Origin: an uncultured Eubacteriales bacterium
GTDB taxonomy: Bacteria > Bacillota > Clostridia > Christensenellales > CAG-138
Direction: 5' to 3'
DNA: 49,470 nt
Assembly (NCBI GenBank): GCA_900318745.1
Contig: ONMC01000001.1
Coordinates: 1 to 49,470 of the forward strand
Positions 24,427-34,100 of this stretch are shown piece after piece; within the stretch, counting starts at the first letter, position 1, and each line of letters begins with the position of its first letter. The notes beneath the pieces were generated by a model. It saw only the letters and a list, made by a program, of their open reading frames with translations, ran no database searches and was not told the origin of the DNA. Both the position numbers and the translations under genes were made by a program.

Positions 24427-26130
24427 TTACAGTCCGAGCAGTTCGGACAGTGTGCGGTCCATATCGTTCATCAGCGCATTCAGCCGTGCTTCAACCGCTT
24501 CGTCGGCTGCGGCATGCGCGCCGATGTACAGCTTCAGCTTCGGCTCGGTGCCGGACGGACGCACGGTGATCCATGCGCCGTCGTCGAGCGTCATGCGAAG
24601 CACGTTCGAGCTCGGCAGTCCGGTCTCTTCCGGCTTTAAGAAATCCTCGCTCTTCACGACCGGCGTTGCGGCGATCGATGCGAGCGGCGCTTCTCTGAGC
24701 TTCACCATCGCGCCTTTGATCGCTTCGATGCCTTCCTTGCCCTCGAGCGTATAGGACTTGACCTTTTCGCGATAGAAGCCGTAGGTGTTGTAGATCTCCT
24801 CGAGCACGTCGTACAGCGTCATGCCCTTTTCGGCACAGACCACGCATGCCTCCGCGACGAGCATCGCCGCGCAGATCGCGTCCTTGTCGCGCGCAAAGCT
24901 GCCCGCGAGGAAGCCATAACTCTCTTCAAAGCCGAACAGGAAGGTGTGCGCATGCGTCTGTTCACATTCCGCGATTTGTTCCGCGATGAAGCGGAAGCCG
25001 GTGAGCACCTCGCGGATCTCGACGCCGAAGCGCGCGCAGATCGCATCGGCAAGGTGCGTGGACACGATCGAGCGCACCACGAGCCCGTCCTTCGGAAGCT
25101 TTCCGGTGTCGCGGTACGAACTGAGAAGCGAATGGATCAGGATCGCGCCGATCTGATTTCCGGTGAGGACCGCCCATGTGCCGTCGTTCTTTTTCACCGC
25201 GCAGCCCAGCCGGTCGCTGTCCGGATCGGTGCCGATGATGACCGTTGCGCCGACCTCCTCCGCATAGCGGAACGCCAGCGTGAACGCGTTCGGGTCCTCG
25301 GGGTTCGGCGCGCTGACCGTCGGGAAGTCGCCGTCCGGCGCTTCCTGCTCTTTGACCACGGTCACGTTCGTGACGCCGATGCGCTTCAGCACCTCGCGCA
25401 CGGGCACGTTGCCGCTTCCGTGCAGCGGCGTATAAACGAGTTTGAGCGCGCTGCCCTTTGCCTTGACGAGCTCCGGCTGCGTCAGCAGCGTCATCGTCTT
25501 TTGATAATAGATCTCGTCGACGTCACGGCCGATCAGCTTGATCGAGCCGTCCGCAAGCGCTTCGTCGTACGGACGGTAGGCGGTTTTGAAGCCCTCGACC
25601 GCGCGGATGTGCCGCGTGATCTCGTTTGCAAGGTCCGGCGCCGCCTGACCCGCGCTCGGTCCGTAGACCTTATAGCCGTTGTACTTCGGCGGATTGTGGC
25701 TTGCGGTGACCACGATGCCCGCGTCGCACTTGAGCTCGCGGATCGTGAACGAAAGCTGCGGCACCGAATGCAGCGTCGAATAGAGGAAAACCTGCACGCC
25801 GTGCGCGGCAAGCACGCACGCGCTCTCCCTTGCGAACAGATCCGAGCAGTGCCGCGAGTCGTACGCGATGCACACGCGCGCCTTTCCCTGCACGGTCTCG
25901 TCGAGATACCGCGCAAGCCCCTCGGTCGCCTTGCGGACGTTGTAAATGTTCATGCGGTTGTCTCCCGCGCCGAGGATGCCGCGAAGTCCCGCGGTGCCGA
26001 ATTCGAGTTCGGTATAGAAGCGCTCCTCGATCTCATGCGGGTCGTTTTCGATCGCGCGAAGTTCCGTCTTGGTCTGTTCGTCGATGTCGGGACTGTTCAG
26101 CCACAGTTCATAGCGTTCTTTTGCGTTCAT
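24427..26130 (-). CDS. pgcA: Phosphoglucomutase (alpha-D-phosphohexomutase, PgcA type)
   Basis: 567 residues, four-domain alpha-phosphohexomutase. The phosphoserine is Ser144 in VTASHNPPKYNGYK, the magnesium loop is DPDSDRLG, the sugar-binding loop is GFEESYGF, and the phosphate-binding loop is RPSGTEPK near the C-terminus. It interconverts glucose 1- and 6-phosphate for UDP-glucose and wall polymer supply; some members of this long subgroup also act on phosphoribose. It overlaps the double RluA gene upstream by ATGA. Confidence 0.94.
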   Translation of the reverse strand: MNAKERYELWLNSPDIDEQTKTELRAIENDPHEIEERFYTELEFGTAGLRGILGAGDNRMNIYNVRKATEGLARYLDETVQGKARVCIAYDSRHCSDLFARESACVLAAHGVQVFLYSTLHSVPQLSFTIRELKCDAGIVVTASHNPPKYNGYKVYGPSAGQAAPDLANEITRHIRAVEGFKTAYRPYDEALADGSIKLIGRDVDEIYYQKTMTLLTQPELVKAKGSALKLVYTPLHGSGNVPVREVLKRIGVTNVTVVKEQEAPDGDFPTVSAPNPEDPNAFTLAFRYAEEVGATVIIGTDPDSDRLGCAVKKNDGTWAVLTGNQIGAILIHSLLSSYRDTGKLPKDGLVVRSIVSTHLADAICARFGVEIREVLTGFRFIAEQIAECEQTHAHTFLFGFEESYGFLAGSFARDKDAICAAMLVAEACVVCAEKGMTLYDVLEEIYNTYGFYREKVKSYTLEGKEGIEAIKGAMVKLREAPLASIAATPVVKSEDFLKPEETGLPSSNVLRMTLDDGAWITVRPSGTEPKLKLYIGAHAAADEAVEARLNALMNDMDRTLSELLGL

Positions 26131-27422
26131 CGTTCTTCCTCCGTGATCTCATTTAAATCGAATTGTTTGCAGCTTTCAAAGGTCTTGTTCAGGATCGTCA
26201 GTTTCCGATGCAGCAGCATCTGCCGCCGTTTTTTATACCGTTTGTTCGCCTCGCGGTCGCCGTACCTGTCGTCGCCGAGCACAGGCGTACCGAGTGCGGA
26301 AAGCTGTACGCGGATCTGATGCGTGCGCCCCGTAAAGAGCCGCACCTCGCACAGCGCGAGCCCGCCTCTGCGTTCGAGCACGCGGACCTCCGATTCCATG
26401 CGCAGCGCTTCCGGGTCGTCCTTTCTGCACAGATGCATCAGCGCGCCGTCGGCGTCCTTTCTCGCATAATGCACGTATCGCCCGTCCTTCGGCGCGCCGA
26501 CCGTCACCGCGTGATAGATCTTATCGGTTTCGTGCCGGTAGAACGCGTCCAAAAGCCGGTCGCGCATCTGTTCCGTGCGTGCAAACACAACAAGCCCTTC
26601 CGTGTTCGCGTCGAGCCGATGCACCGGATAGAGCGGATCAAACAGCGCGGACAGCTCGCCCAGAAGCGCGCCTTCGACCTCCGCGCCCGCGCGCTTGTCG
26701 ACGACGATCAGATCGTCGTCCGCGTATACGCCGCTGCACACGCGCTCGGCGGGCAGCATCGAAAGCGCCGCGCCGTATTCCTTCCACGGCGGCGTCGAGA
26801 AAAACGTCAGCGTTTCGCCGGTCGTCGGATGCTGCAGCGAAAGCTTGTATGCCCAAAGCCGGATCTGCGTGCCCGGTCTCGCATGCGGATGATAGCGCAT
26901 GTCGCCGACGATCGGAAGATCGCGCGAGGAAAGCTGCACGCGGATCTGATGCGGTCTGCCGGTCAGCAGCGACACGTCGAGCAGCGACGTGCCGTTATTC
27001 CGTGCAAGCATGCGATAGCGCAGGATCGCCTTCTTCGCGTCCGGCGTACCCTCCTTCACGACGCGCGTCGTGTTGGTCGATTCATCCTTATACAGCCAGT
27101 CGACGCACTCCGCCGAAGCGCGCGCCGTTCCGTCGACGATCGCGACGTAGCGCTTCTCGGCGCGGCGGTCCTTGAACTGCGACGTCAGACGCGCCGCCGC
27201 CTTCGACGTCCTTGCAAAGACCATGACGCCGCCGACCGGACGGTCGAGCCGGTGCACAAGCCCGAGATAGACCTCGCCCGGCTTATGATACGCTTCCTTG
27301 ATATACGCCTTTGCGATCGAAAGAAGATCCGCGTCGCCCGAAGCGTCCGCCTGCACGGGCACGTTTTCGGGTTTTTCGACGACCAGAAGGTGGTTGTCCT
27401 CGTATAAAACGTGCAGACTCAT
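26127..27422 (-). CDS. Tandem two-domain RluA-family pseudouridine synthase
   Basis: 431 residues made of two complete RluA-type catalytic domains in one chain, about 1-225 and 230-431. Each starts with the same strand pattern (LYEDNHLLVVEKP and VYADDDLIVVDKR), each has the catalytic HRLD motif (Asp60 in VHRLDRPVGG, Asp271 in VHRLDANTEG), and each ends with the RTHQIRVQLS-type motif (TGRPHQIRVQLS and TGRTHQIRVQLS). The first half resembles single-domain RluA-like proteins of Clostridia; the second resembles RluA/RluD-like enzymes ending DRYGDREANKRYKKRRQ. No S4 domain is present. The usual family length is 220-330. It should isomerise uridines in RNA at one or two sites; targets unknown. The start ATG at 27422 overlaps the upstream methyltransferase stop codon (ATGA); an in-frame ATG lies four codons before. 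Confidence 0.9.
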   Translation of the reverse strand: MSLHVLYEDNHLLVVEKPENVPVQADASGDADLLSIAKAYIKEAYHKPGEVYLGLVHRLDRPVGGVMVFARTSKAAARLTSQFKDRRAEKRYVAIVDGTARASAECVDWLYKDESTNTTRVVKEGTPDAKKAILRYRMLARNNGTSLLDVSLLTGRPHQIRVQLSSRDLPIVGDMRYHPHARPGTQIRLWAYKLSLQHPTTGETLTFFSTPPWKEYGAALSMLPAERVCSGVYADDDLIVVDKRAGAEVEGALLGELSALFDPLYPVHRLDANTEGLVVFARTEQMRDRLLDAFYRHETDKIYHAVTVGAPKDGRYVHYARKDADGALMHLCRKDDPEALRMESEVRVLERRGGLALCEVRLFTGRTHQIRVQLSALGTPVLGDDRYGDREANKRYKKRRQMLLHRKLTILNKTFESCKQFDLNEITEEER

Positions 27423-28279
27423 GCGGGCGTCCATCTTCCGCTCGCGCCGCACGGCAGCACCAGGTTTGCGCGGCGGATCGGCAGTCCGATCTCGTCCGCT
27501 TCGGTGTGACCGTCCAAAAGAGCAAGCTTCAACACGTTGGAAAGCACGGTCGGCGCAAGGCCGGTCGTGTAAGAATTGATCAGAAAGAAACAGGGATCGT
27601 CGGACAGAAGCTCCGCGCACAGCAGAACGAGCGGATACAGATCGTTTTCGATCTTCCACATCTCGCCCGTCGGACCTCTGCCGTAGCTCGGCGGGTCCAT
27701 CAGAATGCCGTCGTAACGGTTGCCGCGCCGGATCTCGCGCTTTACGAACTTCACGCAATCGTCGACCAGATACCGGATCGGCGCATCCGAAAGACCGGAC
27801 GCCGCGGCGTTGTCCTTCGCCCACGCGACCATGCCCTTCGCCGCGTCGACATGCGCGACCTCCGCGCCGGCCTTTGCGCAGGCGCAGGTCGCCCCGCCGG
27901 TGTAAGCGAACAGATTCAGCACCTTTGTGCGTCTGCCGGTGCGCGCGCTATGCGCTTCGATCTGCCTGCGCATCCAGTCCCAGTTGACCGCCTGTTCCGG
28001 AAACAGACCGGTATGCTTGAACCCGGTCGGCCGCACGACAAACGTCAGATCGCGATACGCGATCGTCCACTGCTCGGGCAGCTGCTTTTTGTACTCCCAG
28101 TGTCCGCCGCCCGATGCGCTGCGATGATAGACCGCATCTGCGCGGCGCTCGGCGCCGTCCATCGTCCAGACCGCCTGCGGGTCGGGACGCAGCAGCGTCA
28201 CATCGCCCCAGCGCTCCAGCTTGTCGCCGTTGCCTGCGTCTAAAATTTCATATGCCTTCCAGCCGGAAGCAAGATACAT
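27419..28279 (-). CDS. RlmI-like class I SAM methyltransferase (likely 23S rRNA m5C)
   Basis: 286 residues. The Methyltrans_SAM fold: HTGLFPEQAVNWDW precedes motif I (VLNLFAYTGGATCACAKAGA, about 119-138), then HVDAAKGMVAWAKDN and the catalytic-type motif DPPSYGRG. The N-terminal PUA domain of E. coli RlmI (396 residues) is missing, as in the shorter bacterial group, so the rRNA position cannot be transferred with certainty. It lies between murA (12-nt gap) and the double RluA gene (ATGA overlap), which makes a small RNA modification pair. Confidence 0.88.
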   Translation of the reverse strand: MYLASGWKAYEILDAGNGDKLERWGDVTLLRPDPQAVWTMDGAERRADAVYHRSASGGGHWEYKKQLPEQWTIAYRDLTFVVRPTGFKHTGLFPEQAVNWDWMRRQIEAHSARTGRRTKVLNLFAYTGGATCACAKAGAEVAHVDAAKGMVAWAKDNAAASGLSDAPIRYLVDDCVKFVKREIRRGNRYDGILMDPPSYGRGPTGEMWKIENDLYPLVLLCAELLSDDPCFFLINSYTTGLAPTVLSNVLKLALLDGHTEADEIGLPIRRANLVLPCGASGRWTPA

Positions 28280-28291
28280 GGCGTTCCCCCG

Positions 28292-29572
28292 TTATTCCTC
28301 TTCCACGCGCACGATGTCCGCGCCGATCGCCTTGAATTTCGAATCGAGATACTCGTAGCCGCGGTCGATATAGCCGATGTTGTGCACGCGCGTTTCGCCG
28401 TGGCTCATCAGCCCCGCAACGATCAGCGCCGCGCCTGCGCGCAGGTCGCTTGCATAGATGTCCGTACCGCGCAGCACGTCCACGCCCTTGACGCGCGCAA
28501 CGCGCTTGGACAGCGAAATGCTCGCGCCGAGCTTGCGCAGCTCCTTGACGTGGTTGAAGCGGCTTTCGAAAATGTTCTCCGTGATGACGCTCGTGCCCGA
28601 CGCGGTCGTAAGATACGCCATCATCGGCTGCTGCAGATCGGTCGGAAAGCCCGGATACACCATCGTGCGGAAGCTGACCGGACGCGGGCGGTCGTTCATC
28701 GAAACGCGCAGGAAAAAGTCGCGTCCGTCGTCGCCCTCGATCACGCGCGCGCCGCTCTCCATGAGCTTTGCGGAGATCGCTTCCATATGCGTCGGGATGA
28801 CGTTCTTGATCACCACGTCGCCGCGCGTCGCCGCCGCCGCGATCATGTATGTGCCGGTCTCGATCTGATCGGGAATGATCGAATACGAACAGCCGTGCAG
28901 CCGTTTTCTGCCCTGGATGCGGATCACGTCGGTGCCCGCGCCGCGAACGGACGCGCCCATCATGTTCAAAAAGTTCGCCACGTCGACGACGTGCGGTTCC
29001 TTTGCGACATTCTGGAGCACGGTCGTGCCCTCCGCGCGGCATGCCGCGAGCATGACGTTGATCGTCGCGCCGACGGAAACGACGTCGAAGAAGATCTCCG
29101 CGCCTTTCAGCTTCGTCGCCTGTGCGCGCAGCACGTTGCGGCTCTCGTCCATGTAGATCTTGGCGCCGAGCGCGCGCATGCCCTTGATGTGCTGATCGAT
29201 CGGACGCGGTCCGATCACGCAGCCGCCCGGCAGCGCCAGTTCGATCTCGCCGAACGAGCCGAGCATCGCGCCCAGAAGATAGTACGATGCACGCATCGAA
29301 CTGACCTTGTCGCTCGTGGCGTCATGCGTGTCGATCGTCGTCGGATCGATGCGCATGCAGCCTCCCTCGGTCATGTCGACCTTGGCGCCGAGTCCTTCGA
29401 GGATCTCCTTTAAGCTCTCTACGTCCGCGATGTTCGGCAGATTCTCAAGCACGCAGGGCTCGCCTGCCAATACCGCCGCGGGAATGATCGCGACCGCCGC
29501 GTTCTTCGCTCCGCTGATCGTGACCGTCCCTTCCAGCCGCCTGCCTCCGTGAATACTGTAAAACGAATCCAT
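28292..29572 (-). CDS. murA: UDP-N-acetylglucosamine 1-carboxyvinyltransferase
   Basis: 426 residues. First committed step of peptidoglycan synthesis: transfers enolpyruvate from PEP to UDP-GlcNAc. SGAKNAA with Lys23-Asn24 binds substrate, and the fosfomycin-target Cys is at 118 in LPGGCVIGPRP (Cys, not Asp, so the enzyme should be fosfomycin sensitive on this criterion). The segment IIPDQIETGTYMIAAA and the terminal YLDSKFKAIGADIVR are typical. Bacillota often have two paralogues (murA/murZ); which one this is cannot be said. First gene of the eight-gene leftward unit, with promoter 29617-29645. Confidence 0.96.
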   Translation of the reverse strand: MDSFYSIHGGRRLEGTVTISGAKNAAVAIIPAAVLAGEPCVLENLPNIADVESLKEILEGLGAKVDMTEGGCMRIDPTTIDTHDATSDKVSSMRASYYLLGAMLGSFGEIELALPGGCVIGPRPIDQHIKGMRALGAKIYMDESRNVLRAQATKLKGAEIFFDVVSVGATINVMLAACRAEGTTVLQNVAKEPHVVDVANFLNMMGASVRGAGTDVIRIQGRKRLHGCSYSIIPDQIETGTYMIAAAATRGDVVIKNVIPTHMEAISAKLMESGARVIEGDDGRDFFLRVSMNDRPRPVSFRTMVYPGFPTDLQQPMMAYLTTASGTSVITENIFESRFNHVKELRKLGASISLSKRVARVKGVDVLRGTDIYASDLRAGAALIVAGLMSHGETRVHNIGYIDRGYEYLDSKFKAIGADIVRVEEE

Positions 29573-29616
29573 AGTCCGTCCTTGTCTTTGCTGTCCGCAA
29601 AAAAGTCTTATTTATT

Positions 29617-29645
29617 AGTGTAGCCGATTTTCCGCCGCGCGTCAA
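29617..29645 (-). promoter_or_regulatory. Promoter of the murA-to-NAGPA unit
   Basis: Minus strand TTGACG (29640-29645), 17-bp spacer, TACACT (29617-29622). The -35 overlaps the stop codon of the upstream solute-binding-like gene. Confidence 0.72.
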
Positions 29646-30490
29646 CTGTCCGCGCCCCATTCGACGCCGTATTGTTCGCCCCACTGCCGGAACGTGCCGT
29701 TTCTCTGCCAGTCATAGAACGCTTCGTCGCACAGATCGATCAGCACCGAGTCTTTTTTCGCGATCGCATAGTACGGGATCGTTCCGATCGCAAACGGCAG
29801 GATCTTCGTGCGCGATTCGTGCCAGGTGATCGCGACCGTGCGCGGCACGCACACCGCGTCGACCGTCTGCGCGCGCAGCATCACGCGCATCGAATAGTAA
29901 TCCGCCGCGCGTTTGATCACCAGCTCCGGCTCGGTCTTTTCGAGATACCGGTCCAGCAGCGTTTCCGCCGGCGTGTCCTGCAGAACGGCGACCGTCTTGC
30001 CCTTGAGCGAATCGAACACATCGTAACCGACCACCACGCAGTCGTCCGTAAAGAACGGCGTCGTGCTGTGCTCGAATCCTTCCTCCGGGAACGCCTGCAT
30101 GCTCATGATCGCAAGGTCGATCTCGCCGTCGCTCATGCGCCACGGCGCGGCATACCGGTCGACCGGCGTCAAGGATACGCCCTCGACGTCGCCGAAGATC
30201 AGCGTGCCGAGCCCCTCCGCGACCGCGCGTTCATAGCCCGTGCCGTTCTGATACATGCCCTCGAGGTCGGTATCGACGCCGACGCGCAGCACGCCCGCGC
30301 TCCGCAGAACGTCCAGCTCCGCGCTCGACAGCACCGTGTCGGTCGGGCGGTTGATCAGAACGAGAACGGCAAGCAGCAGCACCGCGACCGTCGCGACAAG
30401 GATCGGCTTGATCGGCAGCCGCTCCTGCCATCCGGGACGCAGGATGTGCTTCTTTTTCGGTTTGAGGGACTGGTTGAACTTGGTTTCCAT
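29642..30490 (-). CDS. Membrane-anchored family 3 solute-binding-like protein
   Basis: 282 residues. A basic head (1-28), one transmembrane helix (about 29-46) and a type II periplasmic binding domain of the SBP_bac_3 kind: LRSAGVLRVGVDTDLEG, GYERAVAEGLG, DLAIMSMQAFPEEG and GKTVAVLQDTPAETLLDRYL. The fold is that of amino-acid binding proteins, but there is no lipobox and no permease or ATPase gene nearby, so a sensor or orphan binding role is as likely as transport. The ATG at 30490 is taken because the transmembrane helix and fold follow; it has no ribosome site and sits seven bases from a consensus extended -10 (see findings). It is divergent from thpR. Confidence 0.82.
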   Translation of the reverse strand: METKFNQSLKPKKKHILRPGWQERLPIKPILVATVAVLLLAVLVLINRPTDTVLSSAELDVLRSAGVLRVGVDTDLEGMYQNGTGYERAVAEGLGTLIFGDVEGVSLTPVDRYAAPWRMSDGEIDLAIMSMQAFPEEGFEHSTTPFFTDDCVVVGYDVFDSLKGKTVAVLQDTPAETLLDRYLEKTEPELVIKRAADYYSMRVMLRAQTVDAVCVPRTVAITWHESRTKILPFAIGTIPYYAIAKKDSVLIDLCDEAFYDWQRNGTFRQWGEQYGVEWGADS

Positions 30491-30497
30491 TTGGTTT

Positions 30498-30503
30498 ATT
30501 ATA
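30498..30503 (-). promoter_or_regulatory. Extended -10 abutting the start of the binding-like gene
   Basis: Minus strand TG-T-TATAAT, hexamer at 30498-30503, seven bases before the ATG at 30490. No convincing -35; an extended -10 can act without one. Confidence 0.6.
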
Positions 30504-30534
30504 ACAGACTTTATGTAAATAGAAAAGACAAAGC

Positions 30535-30563
30535 TATACAAAAAGCCAAAAGAATTGTATAAT
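30535..30563 (+). promoter_or_regulatory. Promoter of the thpR-addBA operon
   Basis: TATACA (30535-30540), 17-bp spacer, TATAAT (30558-30563), and AAAAGGAG before the start codon at 30594. Confidence 0.62.
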
Positions 30564-30593
30564 AAGGTATCTTTCACCGAAAAGGAGCATGCC

Positions 30594-31115
30594 ATGCGCT
30601 TATTCATCGCCGTACCGCTGCCGAAGGACGTGCAGCGCGCCGTCTGGTCCGTACAGGAGGAGTTGCTGAGAGAAAGCACGGCGGGTCGGTTCGTTCCGCA
30701 GGGAAACCACCACATCACCGTCCGATTTCTCGGCGAGAGCAACGCGCTTGCGGACATCGCGGACGCGATGCACGAGGCGGTGAAGGACGCGCGTCCGTTT
30801 CTTCTGCGGCTCGGCGAACTCGGCTCCTTTTCGCACGGCGGCGCGCGGACGAGTTATCTTTCCGCCGTCGGGGATCTTGACGAGCTGTACCGGATCAAGG
30901 AAACGCTCGACGCCGCGCTTTCGGACCGCGGACTGATCGGCGCAAAGAACCGGCTCGTTCCGCATATCACGCTTGCGCGCGCCGTCGAGCACGGCGACCT
31001 GTCGCGCATCGCGATCCCGAACACGGCGTTTACCGTCCGCTCGATCGTGCTGTTCGAAAGCACGAACGAACACGGACGCATGGTTTATACGCCGGTACAC
31101 ACCGAGACGTTTTAG
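30594..31115 (+). CDS. thpR: RNA 2',3'-cyclic phosphodiesterase
   Basis: 173 residues of the 2H phosphoesterase family (historically called 2'-5' RNA ligase). The two H-x-T-x motifs that form the active site are HITV at 40-43 and HITL at about 124-127. It opens 2',3'-cyclic phosphate ends of RNA to 2'-phosphate. The ATG at 30594 is chosen for its AAGGAG and because the fold begins RLFIAVPLP; an upstream ATG 13 codons earlier lies inside the -10 region. addB begins eight bases after the stop codon. Confidence 0.93.
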   Translation: MRLFIAVPLPKDVQRAVWSVQEELLRESTAGRFVPQGNHHITVRFLGESNALADIADAMHEAVKDARPFLLRLGELGSFSHGGARTSYLSAVGDLDELYRIKETLDAALSDRGLIGAKNRLVPHITLARAVEHGDLSRIAIPNTAFTVRSIVLFESTNEHGRMVYTPVHTETF

Positions 31116-31123
31116 GAGGCAGC

Positions 31124-34100
31124 ATGGGCGGATTGACCGTATACCGGGGCGGCGCGCACACCGGAAAGAGCACGGCGCTGTACCGGCATCTGAAAGAACA
31201 TATGGAGCGCGGCGAGCACGCGATCCTGCTCGTGCCCGAGCAGGCGACCTACGCCGCGGAAAAACAGCTCGTCGGCATGCTCGGCGGGCTTTTGGGTGTG
31301 GAAGTGTACAGCTTCGAGCGCTTTTCGGAGCGTCTTCTGGAGCGGTTTTCCAAGGTGCGCCCGTTTCTGTCCGTTGAGGGACGGCACATGATCCTGCGCC
31401 GCGCGGCGTACAAAAACCGCGGCGCGCTGACCGTATTCTCGCGCGTGTCCGAACGACGCGGCTTTGCCGAGTCGATGGACCAGTGGATCGGCCGCATGAA
31501 GCAAAGCTGCATCACGCCCGAACAGCTCGAAGACGCGCTCCGAAAGCTGGACCCCGATTCGCTCCTTTCGCGCAAGCTGCACGACATGCTCCTTCTGTAT
31601 CGCGACAGCGAGCGGTTCATGAAGGATCGCTATCTTTCCGCGCAGGATCTTCTGACCGAGGTGCTGGACGTGCTGCCGCAAGCGGACCTTGCGCACACGT
31701 ATGTGTATATCGACGAGCTCGACCGCCCGCGCGAGCAGGTGACGCGCCTTTTGCACGCGATCCTCCTGCACGCGAAGCATGTGACGATCACGATCCGCGC
31801 CGAGCGGGACCCGGCTCTTGCCGCGCTGTTTCAACCGGAAACGGAACGCGCCGAAGCGCTTCGGGCATTCTGCGCCGAGCACGGGCTTACGTACGCGGAA
31901 CGCGAGTTTTCGGCGCAAAGCGCAAAGGTCGATCCCGCGCTGCTGCATGCGGGACGGCAGCTGTTCTCCTCCGATCCCAAACCGTACCCCGAGGCGACCG
32001 ACGCGGTGACGGTCACGGGCTATGCGACGCAGGCGCTGGAAGCGGAAGAGACCGCGAACCGCATTCTTGCGTTGGTGCGCGATCACGGGATGCGTTACAG
32101 CGACATTGCGATCGTTGCTTCGTCGCTCGAAACATACGGACCGCTGCTGCGCCGCGCCTGCCGCATCCGCAAGATTCCGCTGTTTTTCGACGCGTCGCGC
32201 CCGATCCTCGGACACGCGGCGACCGATTTCGTACTGTCCTCGGTGCGCGCCGCCGCGTCCGGACTGAATGTCAACGACCTGCTGCACATCTTAAAGAGCG
32301 GGTATGCGAACGTCGACGCCGCGGACACGGAGCATCTCGAAAACTATCTTTTGCGCTACGGACTGTACGGCAGCGCGCTCACCGCACCGCTGTCGATCGG
32401 CGAAGTGCCGGACGGAGCGGAACGCGCGCGCGCCGCGATCGTGCCGAAGCTGACTTCGCTCAAGGAATCGCTTCTCAAAAAAACCGCCTCCGAAAAGGTG
32501 CGCGGACTGTATGCATACCTGAAGGGCGCGGACCTGCGCGGTCAGCTGAAGGCGGAGGCGGATGCGCTGCTCGAAGCGGGCGAATCGCAGGACGCGCAGA
32601 CCTATGCGCAGATGTGGAACACGCTCATGACGCTGCTGATGCAGATCGATGCGATCATGGGCGATACGGAAATGGGCATGAAGGAATTCTGCGCGCTGCT
32701 CGAGGAGGGACTTTCGAGCTATTCGATCGGCATTCTGCCGGGCAGCGCGGATCAGGTCGTGCTCGGCGATCTCGTGCGCACGCGGCTGTCGCGCTGCAGG
32801 GCGCTGTTTCTTCTCGGGTGCAACGAAGGCGTGTTCCCGCCCTCGAGAAGCGACGACGCGCTGCTGAACAACGCGGAGCTCCGCCGCATGTCCGACGCGG
32901 GACTTTCCGTGTGGGGCGATACGACGATGCTTTCGCGCGCGGACCGGCTGCAGCTCTATACGCTGTTGACCAAGGCGACCGAGCGGCTTCATTTTTCCTA
33001 CGCATGCTCCGACGGGCACGGTGATCTGACCGCTTCCCCGCTGCTGCGCGCCGCGGAGGATCTGTTCCCGCATCGGAAAACGGCGATCGTGCTGTCGCCG
33101 GAGGACCCGCTGCCGCCGAACGAGGAGGTCGGTTTTTCCGTGCTCAGCGACGCGCTGCGCGAATACCGCGCGGACGGAACGGTGCGGCTGATGCTGCCCG
33201 CGCTGTACGATCGGTTCATGAACGATCCCGACACGCGCGAACGCGCCGATGCGCTGTACCGTACGCGCGCGCTGATGCACGACCGCGTCCTGCTGGATCG
33301 GACGACGGCGCGGCGGCTGTACGGCGACGCGCCGATGATGAGCGCGAGCCGTCTCGAGCAGTTTGCGCGGTGCCCGTTTGCGCAGTATCTGAAGCACGGT
33401 CTGCGCGCCGAGGAACGCAAGGAAGCGACCGAACGCGCGGACAACGTGGGCACGTTCCTGCACGACGCGCTCGATGCGTTCGTCAAGGCGGCGCAGAACG
33501 ACGGCGCGGACCTCAAATCGATGACGCAGCAGCAGGCGGACGCGATCCTCGACCGCATCCTGCCGCCGCTGATCGCGGAACACAACGACGGGATCTTTAC
33601 GCGAAATGCGCGTCTGCACGAAGCGCTGATCGTGAAGCTCCGGCTGATCCGCTGGTGCGTATACTCGCTTTTGCGGCAGCTCCGGGAAGGCCGGTTCACC
33701 GTCGCGGCGACCGAGGCAAGCTTCGGTACGGAAGGCGGGCTCGACCCCGTTACGCTTACGCTGCGCGACGGAACGCGCGTGAAGCTGCACGGCAAGATCG
33801 ACCGCATCGACCGCACGGACGACGGCTCGATGTTCCGCATCGTGGATTATAAAACGGGCAGAAGCCACACCTTCGACCCGACGAAATTCCGAAGCGGCGA
33901 AACGATCCAGCTTCCGCTGTATCTGGAGGCCGCAAAACAGCTCGGCGGCGAAGCGGTCGGCATGTACTATATGCCGCTGACCGCCGATCCGCCCGAATCC
34001 GAGGATGAAACGCCGACGCATCTGCTGTCCGGCATCACCGCGAACGACCCGGACGCGATCGCGGCGAGTGATCCGCACCTTGTAAAGCGCTCGACGCTGA

